From contig JARVZY010002398.1 of assembly GCA_030686995.1 (NCBI GenBank), positions 46,001 through 110,000 of the forward strand: a DNA stretch of 64,000 nt, written 5' to 3'. The position numbers and the translations under genes are program-made. Under the pieces are notes generated by a model that worked only from the letters and a program-made list of their open reading frames with translations, was not told where the DNA came from and ran no database searches. Of the stretch, positions 33,280 to 47,493 are shown in pieces. Numbering within the stretch: position 1 is the stretch's first letter; every line of letters starts with the position of its first letter. The DNA comes from Artemisia argyi (lineage: Eukaryota > Streptophyta > Magnoliopsida > Asterales > Asteraceae).

Positions 33280-34482
33280 TTATTTCACGGATAAAGGTGA
33301 GGTTTTCCCTACACTTAGGATTAAGTGCGGGTGGAAGTAGCGATACACACCCTTAGGGTGGAAATATGCCTCATGAGGAAAGAGTGGTGGATGAATTATA
33401 TGCTCAAAGGGGTGTGCTCCTATCATCATAACCTTACCTAATTCAATCAAGTTAATGGGTGAATTAAGATTTTCTCCTAGAAAAGGATCATTTTCGATCA
33501 ACTTCAAGAGATTACAAGTTGGGGATCCATCTTGACCTAATAAACCCGGTTTAAACCCATAATGTTTCTTATGATCAATCATAAATGGGTGATGTAAGTA
33601 CGTAAGGTCATTTTCCACTCCTATATTGGCTTCTTCTCTACAAGGCTTAGAGTCCACTACCTTTATCCTAAGACTACCCGGACTATATGGTTTGATGGGT
33701 GGATCGGAACCTTTCTCAATTCCTAGATTCACATCTAAGAATGGAAGATTAGGTAACGGTTTTGGTTGAGGCTCCGGTTCATCAAAACTAGGAAATTCCC
33801 TAGAACTAGGAGTAAGGTTATCACTACAAGTATTCAAACCTATATCCTCTAATGGTGCCTGGTCCAAGGGTTCTACTTCTATTGGGGTTCCTATAGTCTC
33901 TTCTACTTCTTCCGAGTAAGTCACGGGCGGTGTATGTGCCTCAAATGATGGTAGGACTTGTGGGGTACTTTGTGGGCTTGGATTATCCACCTCATCCTCC
34001 ATTGTACCTAGATTACCTATATGTTTGTTTTGTACTATGATATTAGGTGCCATCCAACTAGGTATCTCAACATGAGTATATTCATCCCCAGACAAACTTC
34101 CTGTTTGCTCCTTCAAACTTGTTTTTGATTGATTTGTGATGTTGTTTGTTGGGTTGTCTACTCTATAATAATATTGGGCACAGTCTTCTAAGGTATCCCA
34201 TGCTTCTTCAGCACTTAATTCCCTAGGGCCCCCATTGGCAAAATCATCGATGCACATTTGGTCACATCGGTTGACACGATAGTAAAAGGTTTCTATTAGG
34301 GATGCTAAAGAGAAACTATGATGAGGGAATTTTCGAAGTAAAGTTTTAAAACGAGTCCATGCATCATATATGGGTTCATCTCGATATTGTTTGAAATTCG
34401 AGATGTCAATAGGGTAGAATGGTCTTTGTGGTTGGTGGTATGGTGGATTCGCGTACTCCATAATGGTGAACGGAAGAGTCAA
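33280..34482 (-). CDS. Gag-like protein of non-autonomous Athila-related element, copy 2
   Basis: It is the same length (400 codons) and the same protein as copy 1, with one amino-acid difference that I can see (SKTSLKEQ here, SKTILKEQ in copy 1). The gag core is at residues about 35-115, with an acidic Pro-rich tail and no zinc knuckle. It follows the primer site at 34621-34640 at the same spacing. See copy 1 for the reading of its role. Confidence 0.8.
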   Translation of the reverse strand: MTLPFTIMEYANPPYHQPQRPFYPIDISNFKQYRDEPIYDAWTRFKTLLRKFPHHSFSLASLIETFYYRVNRCDQMCIDDFANGGPRELSAEEAWDTLEDCAQYYYRVDNPTNNITNQSKTSLKEQTGSLSGDEYTHVEIPSWMAPNIIVQNKHIGNLGTMEDEVDNPSPQSTPQVLPSFEAHTPPVTYSEEVEETIGTPIEVEPLDQAPLEDIGLNTCSDNLTPSSREFPSFDEPEPQPKPLPNLPFLDVNLGIEKGSDPPIKPYSPGSLRIKVVDSKPCREEANIGVENDLTYLHHPFMIDHKKHYGFKPGLLGQDGSPTCNLLKLIENDPFLGENLNSPINLIELGKVMMIGAHPFEHIIHPPLFPHEAYFHPKGVYRYFHPHLILSVGKTSPLSVK

Positions 34483-34640
34483 TGGAAATTACGAACAAAC
34501 ACACAAAGAAATAAGATAGACTAAAGAAGATCTAAAAATAAAAATAAAATCTTACTAGAAAGGAATCTAGCAAGTAGACCTAATAAAAAGAAATCCTAAC
34601 CTAGACAATAACTATTCCCCAGGCTGCGGCGCCAAAAACT

Positions 34641-36043
34641 TGATGCGTGGGAATCGCACCTTGCTTTACCTCTCGAGGGATCTCGAGAAGCTTACAACCC
34701 CCACCAGGCAGTGTACCTGATCGTTGTAGTATAGTATAGTGACAAGTACCGGGGGATTGATCGTTCAGCTTAGGAATAGTGTCGCTAGGATTAGAAAACC
34801 TAATTAATAGTTCTAGAGGTGAGGGATGATTATTTTTGTGTTTTTATATTTTTTAGAAAGCAACCAAAATCTCGGGTTTTTGAAGGAGTGGGCGGAATTA
34901 GTTGCTATTCAACTAACCCAAAACTAATATATATTCAAAATAAAATAATAAAAATGAAAACAAACTATTAAGGTTGTGAGCAGTAATTGGAGAAATTGTG
35001 TTTACTTAGACTTCACTACTCCCTAAATATCTTTTACACGTTAATTACTTGTTATACTTGTATGGATGACGGATTGTATTCCTTAATATCATTCGTGGGG
35101 TGGCATACATAACTCCCCAACTCTATGAGCTCTTATCTCCTCCTACACCATGACCCAGCACAACTATAGGGATTGTAAACAGTGGCTCATGCATTAAATA
35201 CAACCAATAAAGACCTAGTACGCCTCGGTTCATGTTTTCTTAAGACGTTCAAGCATGTTACCATTTGGAGATCTGCCAGTTTTCTTAAGCCTAACATATA
35301 AATCATTCATCCAAGAACAAGAATAAACAAGTAATCAACACATAATCAACATCTAGGTTTCATTAGATCTAAGCAAACACAAGAGATATCTAGCCTAGCA
35401 TAATTGAATTGAGACAAGAACAAGATATAAACAACCAACACATAAACATATTGATTGAATTAGAAGCACACTTATCTCAATTACAATGCAAGGTATCAAG
35501 GGTTTGGAACCCTTGAAAAACCTGTAAAAGAGGCACCAAATTCGTCTTTAGGGTTTCACCAAAACTTCTCTCTTTTTAATGAAAAAACTAGAAAACTATA
35601 TATAGGAAAAGTAGGCTGACGGCGTCAAGAGTTACATGTGACACCGTCACCTCGCCGCCATATACTTCCTCGGACGGCCTTGATCTACTTATGACGGCCT
35701 ATGTGACGCCGTCACCGACCACGGTATTTTATTCTTGCCACTTTGACGCCGTCATGAAGGCATTTGACGCCGTCACCACCTTCGGTATTTTAATCTTCAT
35801 GTCTGACGCCGTCAAGATATTACTCTTGACGCCGTCACCTTGTATCTTCAGCATGGAAATTTGGTACTTTGCCATTTTCTTCACTTTTATGCTCCAAAAA
35901 CGTCTAAAATGGCTTCTTTTCCAGAATTCACTCTCCAAACACCTAAAATCACAAAAGGAACGATTTAGGGCAATATTTGATCAAATAAATTCGGATTCGG
36001 GCTTAAATGACCCCCTAAAAACGGATCATTTTTCGCCTCATCA
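34641..36043 (-). repeat. LTR 3 (5' LTR of right unit)
   Basis: It runs from TGATGCGTGGG to GCCTCATCA, followed by AGCAC. It shares the AACTATTAAGG variant with LTR 1. The second TGACG motif is mutated (TGACACCGTCA). Confidence 0.93.
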
Positions 36044-36114
36044 AGCACGTTGAGCTTCAGTAGCATCTAGCTCTTCCAAATACTCTCTATAGTACGGCTT
36101 TTTCCTTAACCATA

Positions 36115-37445
36115 TGATAACGCTCTAATTATACATATTTCTTGAGCATTATTCTATATGTTTTATGATCATTTTACGTGAACTTTTGGTACTTAATAGC
36201 ATAAAATGAATGCAGGTTCACTCTTGGATGGTCTGAGCATGAAACACCTAAAAACCTACTATTTCGCCACTTGAAGTGAATAAATAATGAAGTCTTCCAT
36301 GATTAGCTTTTCATTTAAGCCAACTGCACGGGTTTTACAAGAAAGTGCGCCGCACTTACCTCTCGGTCAAAGGAAGTCAAATATATAATATTAAATAAAA
36401 GTGCGCCGGTCTTGCAAACTATGTGCGCCCTACTTCCCCTGCATTTATGAAGCTTTGGCGCCAAGAAAATAAGAAAGTGCGCCGCACTCAGAAAGCAAGT
36501 GTGTCGTACTTCGCATATCAGATTGCCTATAAATAGAGATCATTTGCAAGCATTTGAACTCTCCACTCTATAATCAATTTCCACAAAGCTAAGTCCGAAG
36601 TAACACGTGATCCAGAGCCAAGTTGCAGGGGTGAACGAATCAGAATAAGGGGTGTAAATTACTTGTTGGTGTCGAATTCTTGGTTACTTGTGACACTTGT
36701 GTATTCATTTGATCAATCCAATCTGTATGTCTCTTGTTTATCATTTACGCACTTCTGTTATTATGAATGCATTAGCCATGAGAGGCTAAACCTCTTGTGA
36801 TTGCTTGAATATGTGAATATCATAAACCGATTTATGAGCATGTTTTGATCTCTACCAATTTCAAGTTTATATTGCGAACTATTTCATTTCTGGTCTTATC
36901 ATGTTTATTTATTGAAACAGGTTGAATATAATATGTTGGGATAGGTCGAAAAAACCAACGTGTTAAACGCAATTCTAGGAACTTGTCTGCGTTACTAGTC
37001 TTTGAAAGGAGAAATCCACTTAGAAGAATCATTAATAATCTAGACTTGATATGAAATACTATTTCGAGAGAAAACACTTAATGGGTAGATATGAATCTTG
37101 AATTGAACCTACGAGTTATGAAATTGCTCTTTTGACGAAAATAGCTCTCTTATAAGTTGTGCTCCTTTATCAAACTGAGATCAAACATAAACATTGTCAC
37201 TATATTATCTAAGCTATCCAAGCAATCATTTGTTTTAATATTTGAATTCCTATTATTCCTATAATCGTTACTTGTCTTCTTTTACTAATTGTTATACTTA
37301 AACTGAACGAACTAAGTCCCTGTGGATACGACCTGGTCTTACCTTAATCTAATACTACCAACGGGGGTTATACTTTACCTGTGTGTTTGGTTTATTAAAA
37401 TCGGTGAAACTAGTATTATAAATTTAAAGCTTTTCTTACACATCA
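36115..37445 (+). repeat. 5' LTR of Athila-like element
   Basis: It runs from TGATAACGCTCTAATTATAC to CTTACACATCA. Upstream of the TATA box (TATAAATA, 36528-36535) is a series of AAGTGCGCCGCACTT-like inverted repeats: a perfect 15-base copy at 36343-36357 and variants near 36405, 36430, 36474 and 36500. The remaining 0.9 kb is transcribed R-U5 without coding capacity. Confidence 0.87.
36343..36514 (+). promoter_or_regulatory. GTGCGCCGCAC inverted-repeat array upstream of TATA box
   Basis: AAGTGCG and CGCACTT flank one C. The array ends about 15 bases before the TATA box. Related GTACGCCGCACTT strings recur in the leader, at 37581-37593 and in several forms up to 37837. Confidence 0.6.
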
Positions 37446-37839
37446 AAGTTTTTTGGCGCCGTTGTTGGGGACTTAAATCTTTTCCTAAATTATTTTCGAA
37501 GTAAAATTAGTAAATAATACCAAAAATCTCTCCAAAACCAGATCACTCTGTTTCTTCTGTTGCACCGCACTTACACACTTGTACGCCGCACTTTTACACA
37601 GAGCACACACAGACCGCCATACTTGTCACCAAGTACGACGCACTTACTTCAATCCATAACGTTTTTCGTAAACATCACAAATCCTTTTATAAAAAAACCA
37701 AAAAGAATAATCTTTTTCACCATCTTTTGAGATTAATCCTCTCGGTAAAAACAACACCGCTGTACTTACACTTAATTACGCCGCACATTGCCATTACACA
37801 CAAGTACGTTGCGCACCATATAGTGTACGCCGCACTCAC
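37446..37839 (+). other. Primer site and first part of leader, Athila-like element
   Basis: TGGCGCCGTTGTTGGGGAC (37454-37472) fits the tRNA-Asp complement. The leader after it is rich in GTACGCCGCACTT-like strings. It is cut at 37839 by the nested chromovirus and resumes at 47439, 55 bases before the gag ATG. Confidence 0.8.
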
Positions 37840-40261
37840 AGTGACAACCGTGGTTTTGGCAGGTCAGTTTGACTGATAGTCTTGACTCGGTTGACATTTG
37901 TTTGGTGTGTCCTAGGTGTTTGAAGTGATATAAGTGTGATATAGGTGAGTTTTAGCACTAAATCCCTTTGCGTAAGTGGTTTTATTAGGATTTGGAAAGT
38001 TTGGAAATTTGGGAAAGTTCATTTTGATCACCTTTGTGGTGTAGAAATGACTTGTGAAGTTTTAGTGTTTTTGTGTTTTTGCGTAACGAGTCTTCGTTCA
38101 TGTATTTGAGCGTTAGCAAGTTATGAGGAGTTTGTTTTTATGAGTTATATTACAAAAAGAGTGTGAAATTCTATTTTTGGAAACTTTATTTTGAAAATGA
38201 TTATTTTCCGGTTTATCGAAAAATTAAGGTTTATCGCGAAAGATGTTAGGTTTCGATATGGGAATACATAAAATATGAAAAGTATGGGGTTTTGAGTGTA
38301 ATAAATAAATTTAATAAAAAAATAAAAAAATAGATATACGTATATGATGAAAATCGGTTAGAAGTGATAAGGGGGAAAAGAAAACCCAATTTGAGCTCAA
38401 TTACAACACCTAATGATAAGGATTATCCATAATTAATATATATACCAACCAAAACACCCCTAAAACGTTTTTTTTCATGTATTTGAGTCGATCCAAGAAG
38501 CTAAAGAAGGGAGAAAAAAAATTAGGGTTTATAATTGTGAAGCAATAATCAAGAATCAAGGTAAAATTCTTAAAATACATGTTCAATTGTTTGATTTATT
38601 AATATAATTCATGTAATAATTATATGATGGATTAGGGTTTGGGTTAACTTCTGTAAATTAATGTTATTAAACATGTTGGGATCAATAATTAGTAATAGTA
38701 TGATGTTTGGTTAAGAGAATTGAGCGTAAAACATGCTAGTTATTGAGTTAGGGTTGGGACAGAAAAGTAGTGCTGTAAAGATGTGAGTGTAATTATCAGA
38801 TGGTGATGAGTTAGATCACGAATTTTTAGTCAAAATTGAAGTTTAATGAAAGATCTTTCCAAAAAGTCCAGCCACGATTGATTTCAAGGTCGGGAATTTG
38901 GTCTTTTGCTTTTTCTTTGTTAAGGTGTCAAAGCTGTCAAACCGGGATAGAATTTGGGTAAAAGTTTGATAGTGTTATGTGGTTGTAAAAGTGGTATTTT
39001 GACTAGGCCTTCTGGAATAGTTAAGTATTAGATTATATTAGACTACCACGAAGAGGATTCGCGATAAAAACTTGTGGAAGTATTTATTTAGAATCAAAAC
39101 TTTTTGGTGTGCGTTCAGATCCGAATTTGAGTAGTTGACAAGTTTGAATTTCTTATGAGTATTTGTGTGTATTATTGGTCCATGGCCTTCTCGGATTAGC
39201 TTATACGCTTAAGAGAGACCATGGTAAATTTTTGGTGTGAGTTGTTGAGCTTTATTTGTCGTGATTTTATGTGAGTGAATGTACCCAAAAATTCTGCATT
39301 TTCTGATTTTAAGAGTGCAAGGGATTTAGTGAGTATTAAGTTATGGTAGTGGTTAGTGTGGTGTCTAGGAGATCCATGGAGGGTCATATGAGTCTTAGAC
39401 ATCCATCATATGTGTATTACATGGGTTGTAGCTTTTAGCTTGACCTTGTGTAATGTGGATTATTTTTGTGTGCTATAGATTGTGAGTTGTTTTTGTGGAA
39501 GCTGCGGAGTTTAAGGTGAGTTCATAGTCCCATATTTTTACTTTGTTTTAAACTTGGGATGGGAATGATGCTTGTCTTAAATTATTTGAGTTACTGTGAT
39601 TATGTGTGGTTTAAAAGCTTGGACTTATAATTTTACCGTAGTAATGCTATGTGGTACATGAAAGTGTGATTCCGATTAGGTTAGTGACCTAATTGATGAT
39701 GTGTGATATATGATTCCGATTAGGTTAGCGACCTAATTGATGCTGTGTGATTTCCAATTGGGAGGATGCTTATCCTGTTGCTCGTGCATGAAACCCAATT
39801 GATGATGTGTTTTGGAGCGGGGGTCACATTCCGGCCTGATGGTTGCCTTATGTGTGATGTTGCCTAGTAATATATGTAGCTTACATGATAACTATAATTA
39901 TTTGTCCAACTATATTTTGTAATCACAGTGATTTTGGTTGCCTAGTGTGTTTGAGTCTTAAACCTATGAATCTCACCAACGTAATGTTGACATTTTAAGC
40001 ATCATTTTTAGGTGAGCTTTCTAAGGATAAGATAGAAGGATGTGGATAGACGAGACCTTAGTTGCATTGGAAGTGGTTTATCATCTATGCTTGGATTTAT
40101 GTTTTGTTTTGGTTATTTTATTTTGGGGTATTGTTACAACACTTTGTGTTTGTACATTGCTCTATTTATGTGCATGTAGTTGTTCTCTATGTTGACACCA
40201 GGTGTTGTGATGATATCCATGAAGTTACACCCGCGTGTTTCCGCCGTGGCGGGGTGTGACA
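37840..40261 (+). repeat. 5' LTR of chromovirus
   Basis: It matches 44646-47433 along its length with scattered substitutions. At the point where the 3' LTR has a long TA array, this copy has only AATAAAAAAATAAAAAAATAG followed by a few TA units (about 38314-38346). Confidence 0.9.
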
Positions 40262-40264
40262 GAT

Positions 40265-40276
40265 TGGTATTAGAGC
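40265..40276 (+). other. Primer binding site of chromovirus
   Basis: TGGTATTAGAGC lies four bases after the 5' LTR. It differs by one base from the common initiator tRNA-Met complement TGGTATCAGAGC. Confidence 0.8.
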
Positions 40277-42679
40277 CGTGGTTATAGAGAATTAGTTGGT
40301 TGAACCTAGACTATAACATAGGAGTCCCTCATATAGTTGCATTTAGGGCCTGTGTATAAGCGTAGTATTTTATATGTCTATTTTCCTATATTTCTAAGAT
40401 GTTTTATTGTGTTTTGGACGTCTATTCTATCCCCTATACGTAGTATTGTATATATCGACTTTATTATATCGTCTTCCACGCGTAAGATGCTTCGTTGGAC
40501 TACCGTTGTCGTTATCGGATGCGAGAGAGGTGGTAGGATGAAGCGGACTAACCGCAGAATCCGAGTTCCCGATAGCATGTATCCATGTTCGGACAAGGGG
40601 AGGACGTCTATGGGAAATGTTGGTGGAGAAGAAGTGGAGAGGTTTGGAACCACGATGACTTCTGGAGATGGAGCCATTACCAAATACCCTTGGAAGTGTC
40701 CTCACTTCACATGGGAAGGAGAGGTGGTCTAGTCTAAACCTCATGATTTGTATGCACTTGTGAATTATACGGAATTGTAAGAAAGAAATAAAGGTGGTTT
40801 TGCATGTTGTCGACTACCTCAACATGTAGGAAACATGAATGGGTGGTTGAGTAAAGATGAAAGGGAGTTGGATGGAATGGTATGGGTTTGGATCTAGAGT
40901 CCATAGCGAGTAGTAAGTTGAATTGATCTGAGTGGGGAGATAAGTGCGAGATTGGAGTTTAGGCATTATGCGACGTCTTTTGTTTTGTGTTATGTTTTGG
41001 AATTCGTATATTGTCTTTTGCCGTCTAGAGCCATGTTGGAGCGTGATTACTCTTGGTATTGGATCGACCTTATCTAAGTGATTTTCATTATAGAGTTTAC
41101 GTGATCGTTGGAATTGTTCCATGCGAGATGAGTGTTTGCGACGTCTTTTGTTTTTGTTTGCATGTTTGTTTGCATGATGCGTTGTCATAGGAGGGAGTAC
41201 ACTTATAAAAGGGGGCATAGATAATTATGGTGGCCAACATAATTATACATGCGTCACGACACAAGTGGACTTACAAGTATGATAGCATGGATTGCATGGT
41301 GTATTAGGTGCTATGTGGTATATGTGCGTTATAATTTAGATGTGTGGTTTTGGAAGTGAGTATGCGTGTGGAATAGGCTTATAACTATGGTCGCGAACAT
41401 AATTATAAGGGTATCACACATGTGTACTTGTGACCATTATTTCATTGATTGATGTTTGTTGTTATATGTTGTGGTAGATGGTATGTGATATCATGTTGGT
41501 GATGGTTGTATGGTTAGAGAAGTATTCTCTTAACCGTTAGGGCAGTCGTTATATGTTGGGGTGTGTAGGTGGTAAGATTCTATCCTACCTATCATATGTT
41601 GATACCTCAATTATTGGTGGGTACTTATGTTGTGGTAATTAAGTGGATTCGTTTGCTAGACATTCCGTTTGTATACCTAATTCTTGGGTTGGCATTCCTA
41701 TTCGTACCATGATGGTACATATGCCATATTCTTTCTATTTGACGTCGTGATAGGTGTTAGATAATCGAATTTGTTTTTGTTGGATACTGGTTCGTTTCTT
41801 TGGTTATTTCATACATTCATTCCTCGGATGAATGTTATGCTATTCTTCAAGTATTGTTGGTTCGTGACGAGTTGGTGTGGATATTTAATCCCTCATTTAC
41901 ACACACCAATTGAATTACGTGACATGTTTTGTGACCTGTTAGTATCGGTGTTTTTTCTATGATTTTGGTTTGATCGTTGTACAAATGAGTCTGTAAGTTC
42001 ATCGTTTGGTTTGCAATGTATTTGCGTGAGTGTTCACTGGTATGAGTTCGTTTGAGGATTATTTTGATTACGAAATTCTTCAATGTCTTTCGCGTTCGAT
42101 TAAGAGGTTGTGTTAGAGTCTTTATGGCATTTTACAAACTCGTTTTGTGTATTTCAAGGTCGTTTGATGGAAACTAATATTTATATGGGAAATGAAGTGT
42201 GAAAAAAATGGTTATGTTGATGTCTTACATAAAATGGTTTATATATATTTTATTAAAAAAAATGTATAAGTTTAAGATATGTCTTGTGAAAAACGGTGCT
42301 CATTTGTTTTGGGAAGGTCGAGTAAGGGAATAAGAACTGTCTATGGTTCTCATTTGCCAAACTTGTTATGTATTTGGTTCATCGAGTGTTTCTTTCATTG
42401 AGGTACGTTTGTGGATGTTTTATGGGTACGTATATTTTATATTTTCTTTGTATGGGTTTTCATGAACATTTGATTCGAGTCTATTTTATTGGGAGGGAAA
42501 ATTTCTCATTGTGTTTTTCTAGCTTTGATTTTGATGTCTGTTCTTTCGGTAGTCGGTAATTCGTACCCCTTTTTGAGTTCGTTGATATACGTTTTAGTTT
42601 GACCGGTTTCATGGTTCGTGTCGTTTACTTAGGATAGATTATCGTTTTGATTATCAATTTGTTCGTTGAAGAAGAAGAG
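40277..42679 (+). other. Unrecognised interior of chromovirus
   Basis: Gag, protease and reverse transcriptase should be here, but no motif of these can be read in any frame. A 131-codon frame (40337-40732) is not recognisable. The stretch has short repeats such as GGTGGCCAACATAATTATAC and its variant GGTCGCGAACATAATTATAA (near 41230 and 41390). It may be replaced or foreign sequence rather than decay, since the flanking domains are still readable. Confidence 0.6.
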
Positions 42680-42995
42680 GAGGTTTGCCAAGTGTCCAAG
42701 TGAGAAGTTCGGCTTCAAGATGTACGTTCTTCAGGCATTGCGGAGGTAGAAGAAACATATGAGGAACTATGTGATACGTGACTTAGAGTTGGGGAGTAGA
42801 ACTTGGAGATGATATTTGTATGGAGCAGAAAGTGTTATCTACACAGATCATAAGAATCTTTAGCATATATTTGACGAGAGGCTAATATATGTAGAAGAGA
42901 AGTTAGGTGTGGAATTTCTCAGTGACTACGATTGTCTGATTCGCCACTGTCAAGGAAGGGTGGACATCGTGGTAAGAGCGCTGAGCGGGAGTGAA
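42680..42995 (+). pseudogene. Chromovirus RNase H remnant
   Basis: One frame reads YVIRDLELG, then YLYGAESVIYTDHKNL, HIFDERL, then EFLSDYDCLIRH, the conserved order of the chromovirus RNase H domain. In-frame stops fall before YLYGA and after DHKNL. The family's VVADALSR ending appears here as VVRALSGSE. Confidence 0.82.
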
Positions 42996-43179
42996 CGAGT
43001 GAAACTTAGATGTTGGTGAGCAATGATTATGATAATTCAGTTCGAATTTAAGAGGATGATGTTGACAGCCTAGAGAGAGGTTCAAAGATGAGAACATGTA
43101 AGAAGAATGATTATTTGGTTTGTACCAATAAATGGAAAGGAACGAAGATGGAGGAATGTACTTTGCAGACCAGCTATTG

Positions 43180-44290
43180 GTTTCATTGAGAGGAAGCGTA
43201 AAGACATCAACCATGCAGGGTATATGATACATCCGAGAATGGATAAGATGTATTACTACCTTAGCAAGAGATGTATGGAAGAGTGGGTATGAAGGAGAAT
43301 ACAGATACTGTAGCAAGTGTTTGAAATGCTTGAAGGTAAAGGTTGTAGTCAACGATTATTAAGGTGTTGCAACAGCCAGAGGTACCGGGAGAAATTAAAG
43401 AGGAGTTGGCGAGACTTTTCGCTCGGTGGGTTGGTAGAGAGCTATGGGGTGTCGCATTGATCATCAAGATACATGATGAAATACTTACTTTGCGATAGTG
43501 GTAAACGTGTTATAGAGTTTTGAGAACGCGTATGTAGATGAGTACGACTTATCATTCTTTAATGAGTGAACTGAGTGAGCGCACAATTCAGGCATTGGAT
43601 GGTGAACTAAGAGCATGGGTGTGTTTGAGTTTGGAGGAAGCTGAGGTATACATTTACCCTTAGCTGAGTTCTCCTATATCAACAATTATCATTCTAGTAT
43701 TGTGTATGTGTCATGTGAAAAGTTGTATGGAAGGTAATGTAGGTCACCTGTTCTATGGACAGAGGTTGGAACAAGCCAACTAATTGGTCCTGAACTAGAA
43801 TGAGAGACTGCGAATAAGGTTTTCGGATTAAGGAAAGACTTAAGGCAGCAAGAGATCGCCAAAAGAGTTATGCGAATTATTGCTGTAAGCCCTTAGAGTT
43901 TGGTGTTGGTGATATGGTGAGGTTAAATGTATCTCCTTGGAAGGGTGTGGTGCGTTTCGGTAAGAAAGGCAAGCTAGCACCGAGATACGTAAGACCGTTT
44001 GAGATTTATGGAAAGGATTGGATTTGAGACATATCGGTTGAATTTTCCTGAGGAGTGAAGTAGAGTGCATGATACGTTTCATGTTTCTAATGGAAAGAAG
44101 TGGTTGGCGGATGCTAGTCTGCATGTGCCATTAGATGAAAATAAGGTTGACAAGACCCTCCGTTTTGTCGAGAAACCTATTGAGATTATGGATTGAGATG
44201 TTAAGGGTTTGAAGTTTGGTGAGATAGCGTTGGTAAAGGTATGGTAGGATTCTAAGCGTGGTCCTGAGTTTACTTGGGAACGTGAGGATC
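43180..44290 (+). pseudogene. Chromovirus integrase remnant
   Basis: The zinc-binding region is seen as HAGYMIHPRMDKMYYYL, then LQQPEVPG. The core end appears as RMSTTYH and SERTIQALDGELRAWV. The C-terminal part has RLKAARDRQKSYANYC, then VGDMVRLNVSPWKGVVRFG and KLAPRYVRPFEIYGK. In other frames the tail (VHDTFHVS-type and chromodomain-adjacent WERED) is still visible up to about 44290. Frames change several times and stops are frequent. Confidence 0.85.
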
Positions 44291-44632
44291 AGATGTAATT
44301 AATGTTTGTTTTGTGTGTATCCATTATATGTGGTGTTTCCTGCGGTTACCATTTGGATTTTCTTTTGGTTCGAGGGTATCGTACCTACCTGTGAGAATTC
44401 GTTTTGATCATTGGTGTTATTGATCGGGGAGTGTATCTATTTGCGTGTATCGTTGGAGTGACGGAATGTTTTCTATTGTGTGAATTCGGGTATTTATTCG
44501 GATCACATTTTATTGTGATTCTTTCTCTGTGATTTTATGGTGTGGTATTATTCCGCTTAAATATCCATAAATTTTCTTTTGCTGTTGTGAGTGGTGACTC
44601 GTGTAGTTAAAATCTCGGGACGCGATTTCCCT

Positions 44633-44645
44633 AAGTGGGGGATGA
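44633..44645 (+). other. Polypurine tract of chromovirus
   Basis: AAGTGGGGGATGA lies directly before the 3' LTR start TGTAACAACC. Confidence 0.8.
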
Positions 44646-47433
<2,788 letters not shown>

Positions 47434-47493
47434 CTCACTTACTCAGAAAACGAAATTTATCAAATTGAATTAAATTTTGCTCTCTATCCTTGA

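Larger units (their letters stand above)
24153..36048 (-). mobile_element. Tri-LTR Athila-related element (24158-36043), AGCAC target duplication
   Basis: The order on the plus strand is LTR 24158-25559, interior 25560-29391, LTR 29392-30799, interior 30800-34640, LTR 34641-36043. Only the outer ends are flanked by the duplication AGCAC (24153-24157 and 36044-36048), so this is one insertion that became a tandem pair sharing the middle LTR, most simply by unequal recombination. Each interior has a primer site next to its right-hand LTR, one gag-like ORF, about 2.4 kb without coding capacity, and a polypurine-like tract next to its left-hand LTR. There is no protease, reverse transcriptase or integrase, so the family is non-autonomous. 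The two interiors are nearly identical. Confidence 0.93.

Noticed and set aside
40337..40732. 131-codon frame after the chromovirus primer site, considered as gag
   Set aside because: Position fits, but there is no capsid-type motif or zinc knuckle and overlapping frames are equally open on the other strand.
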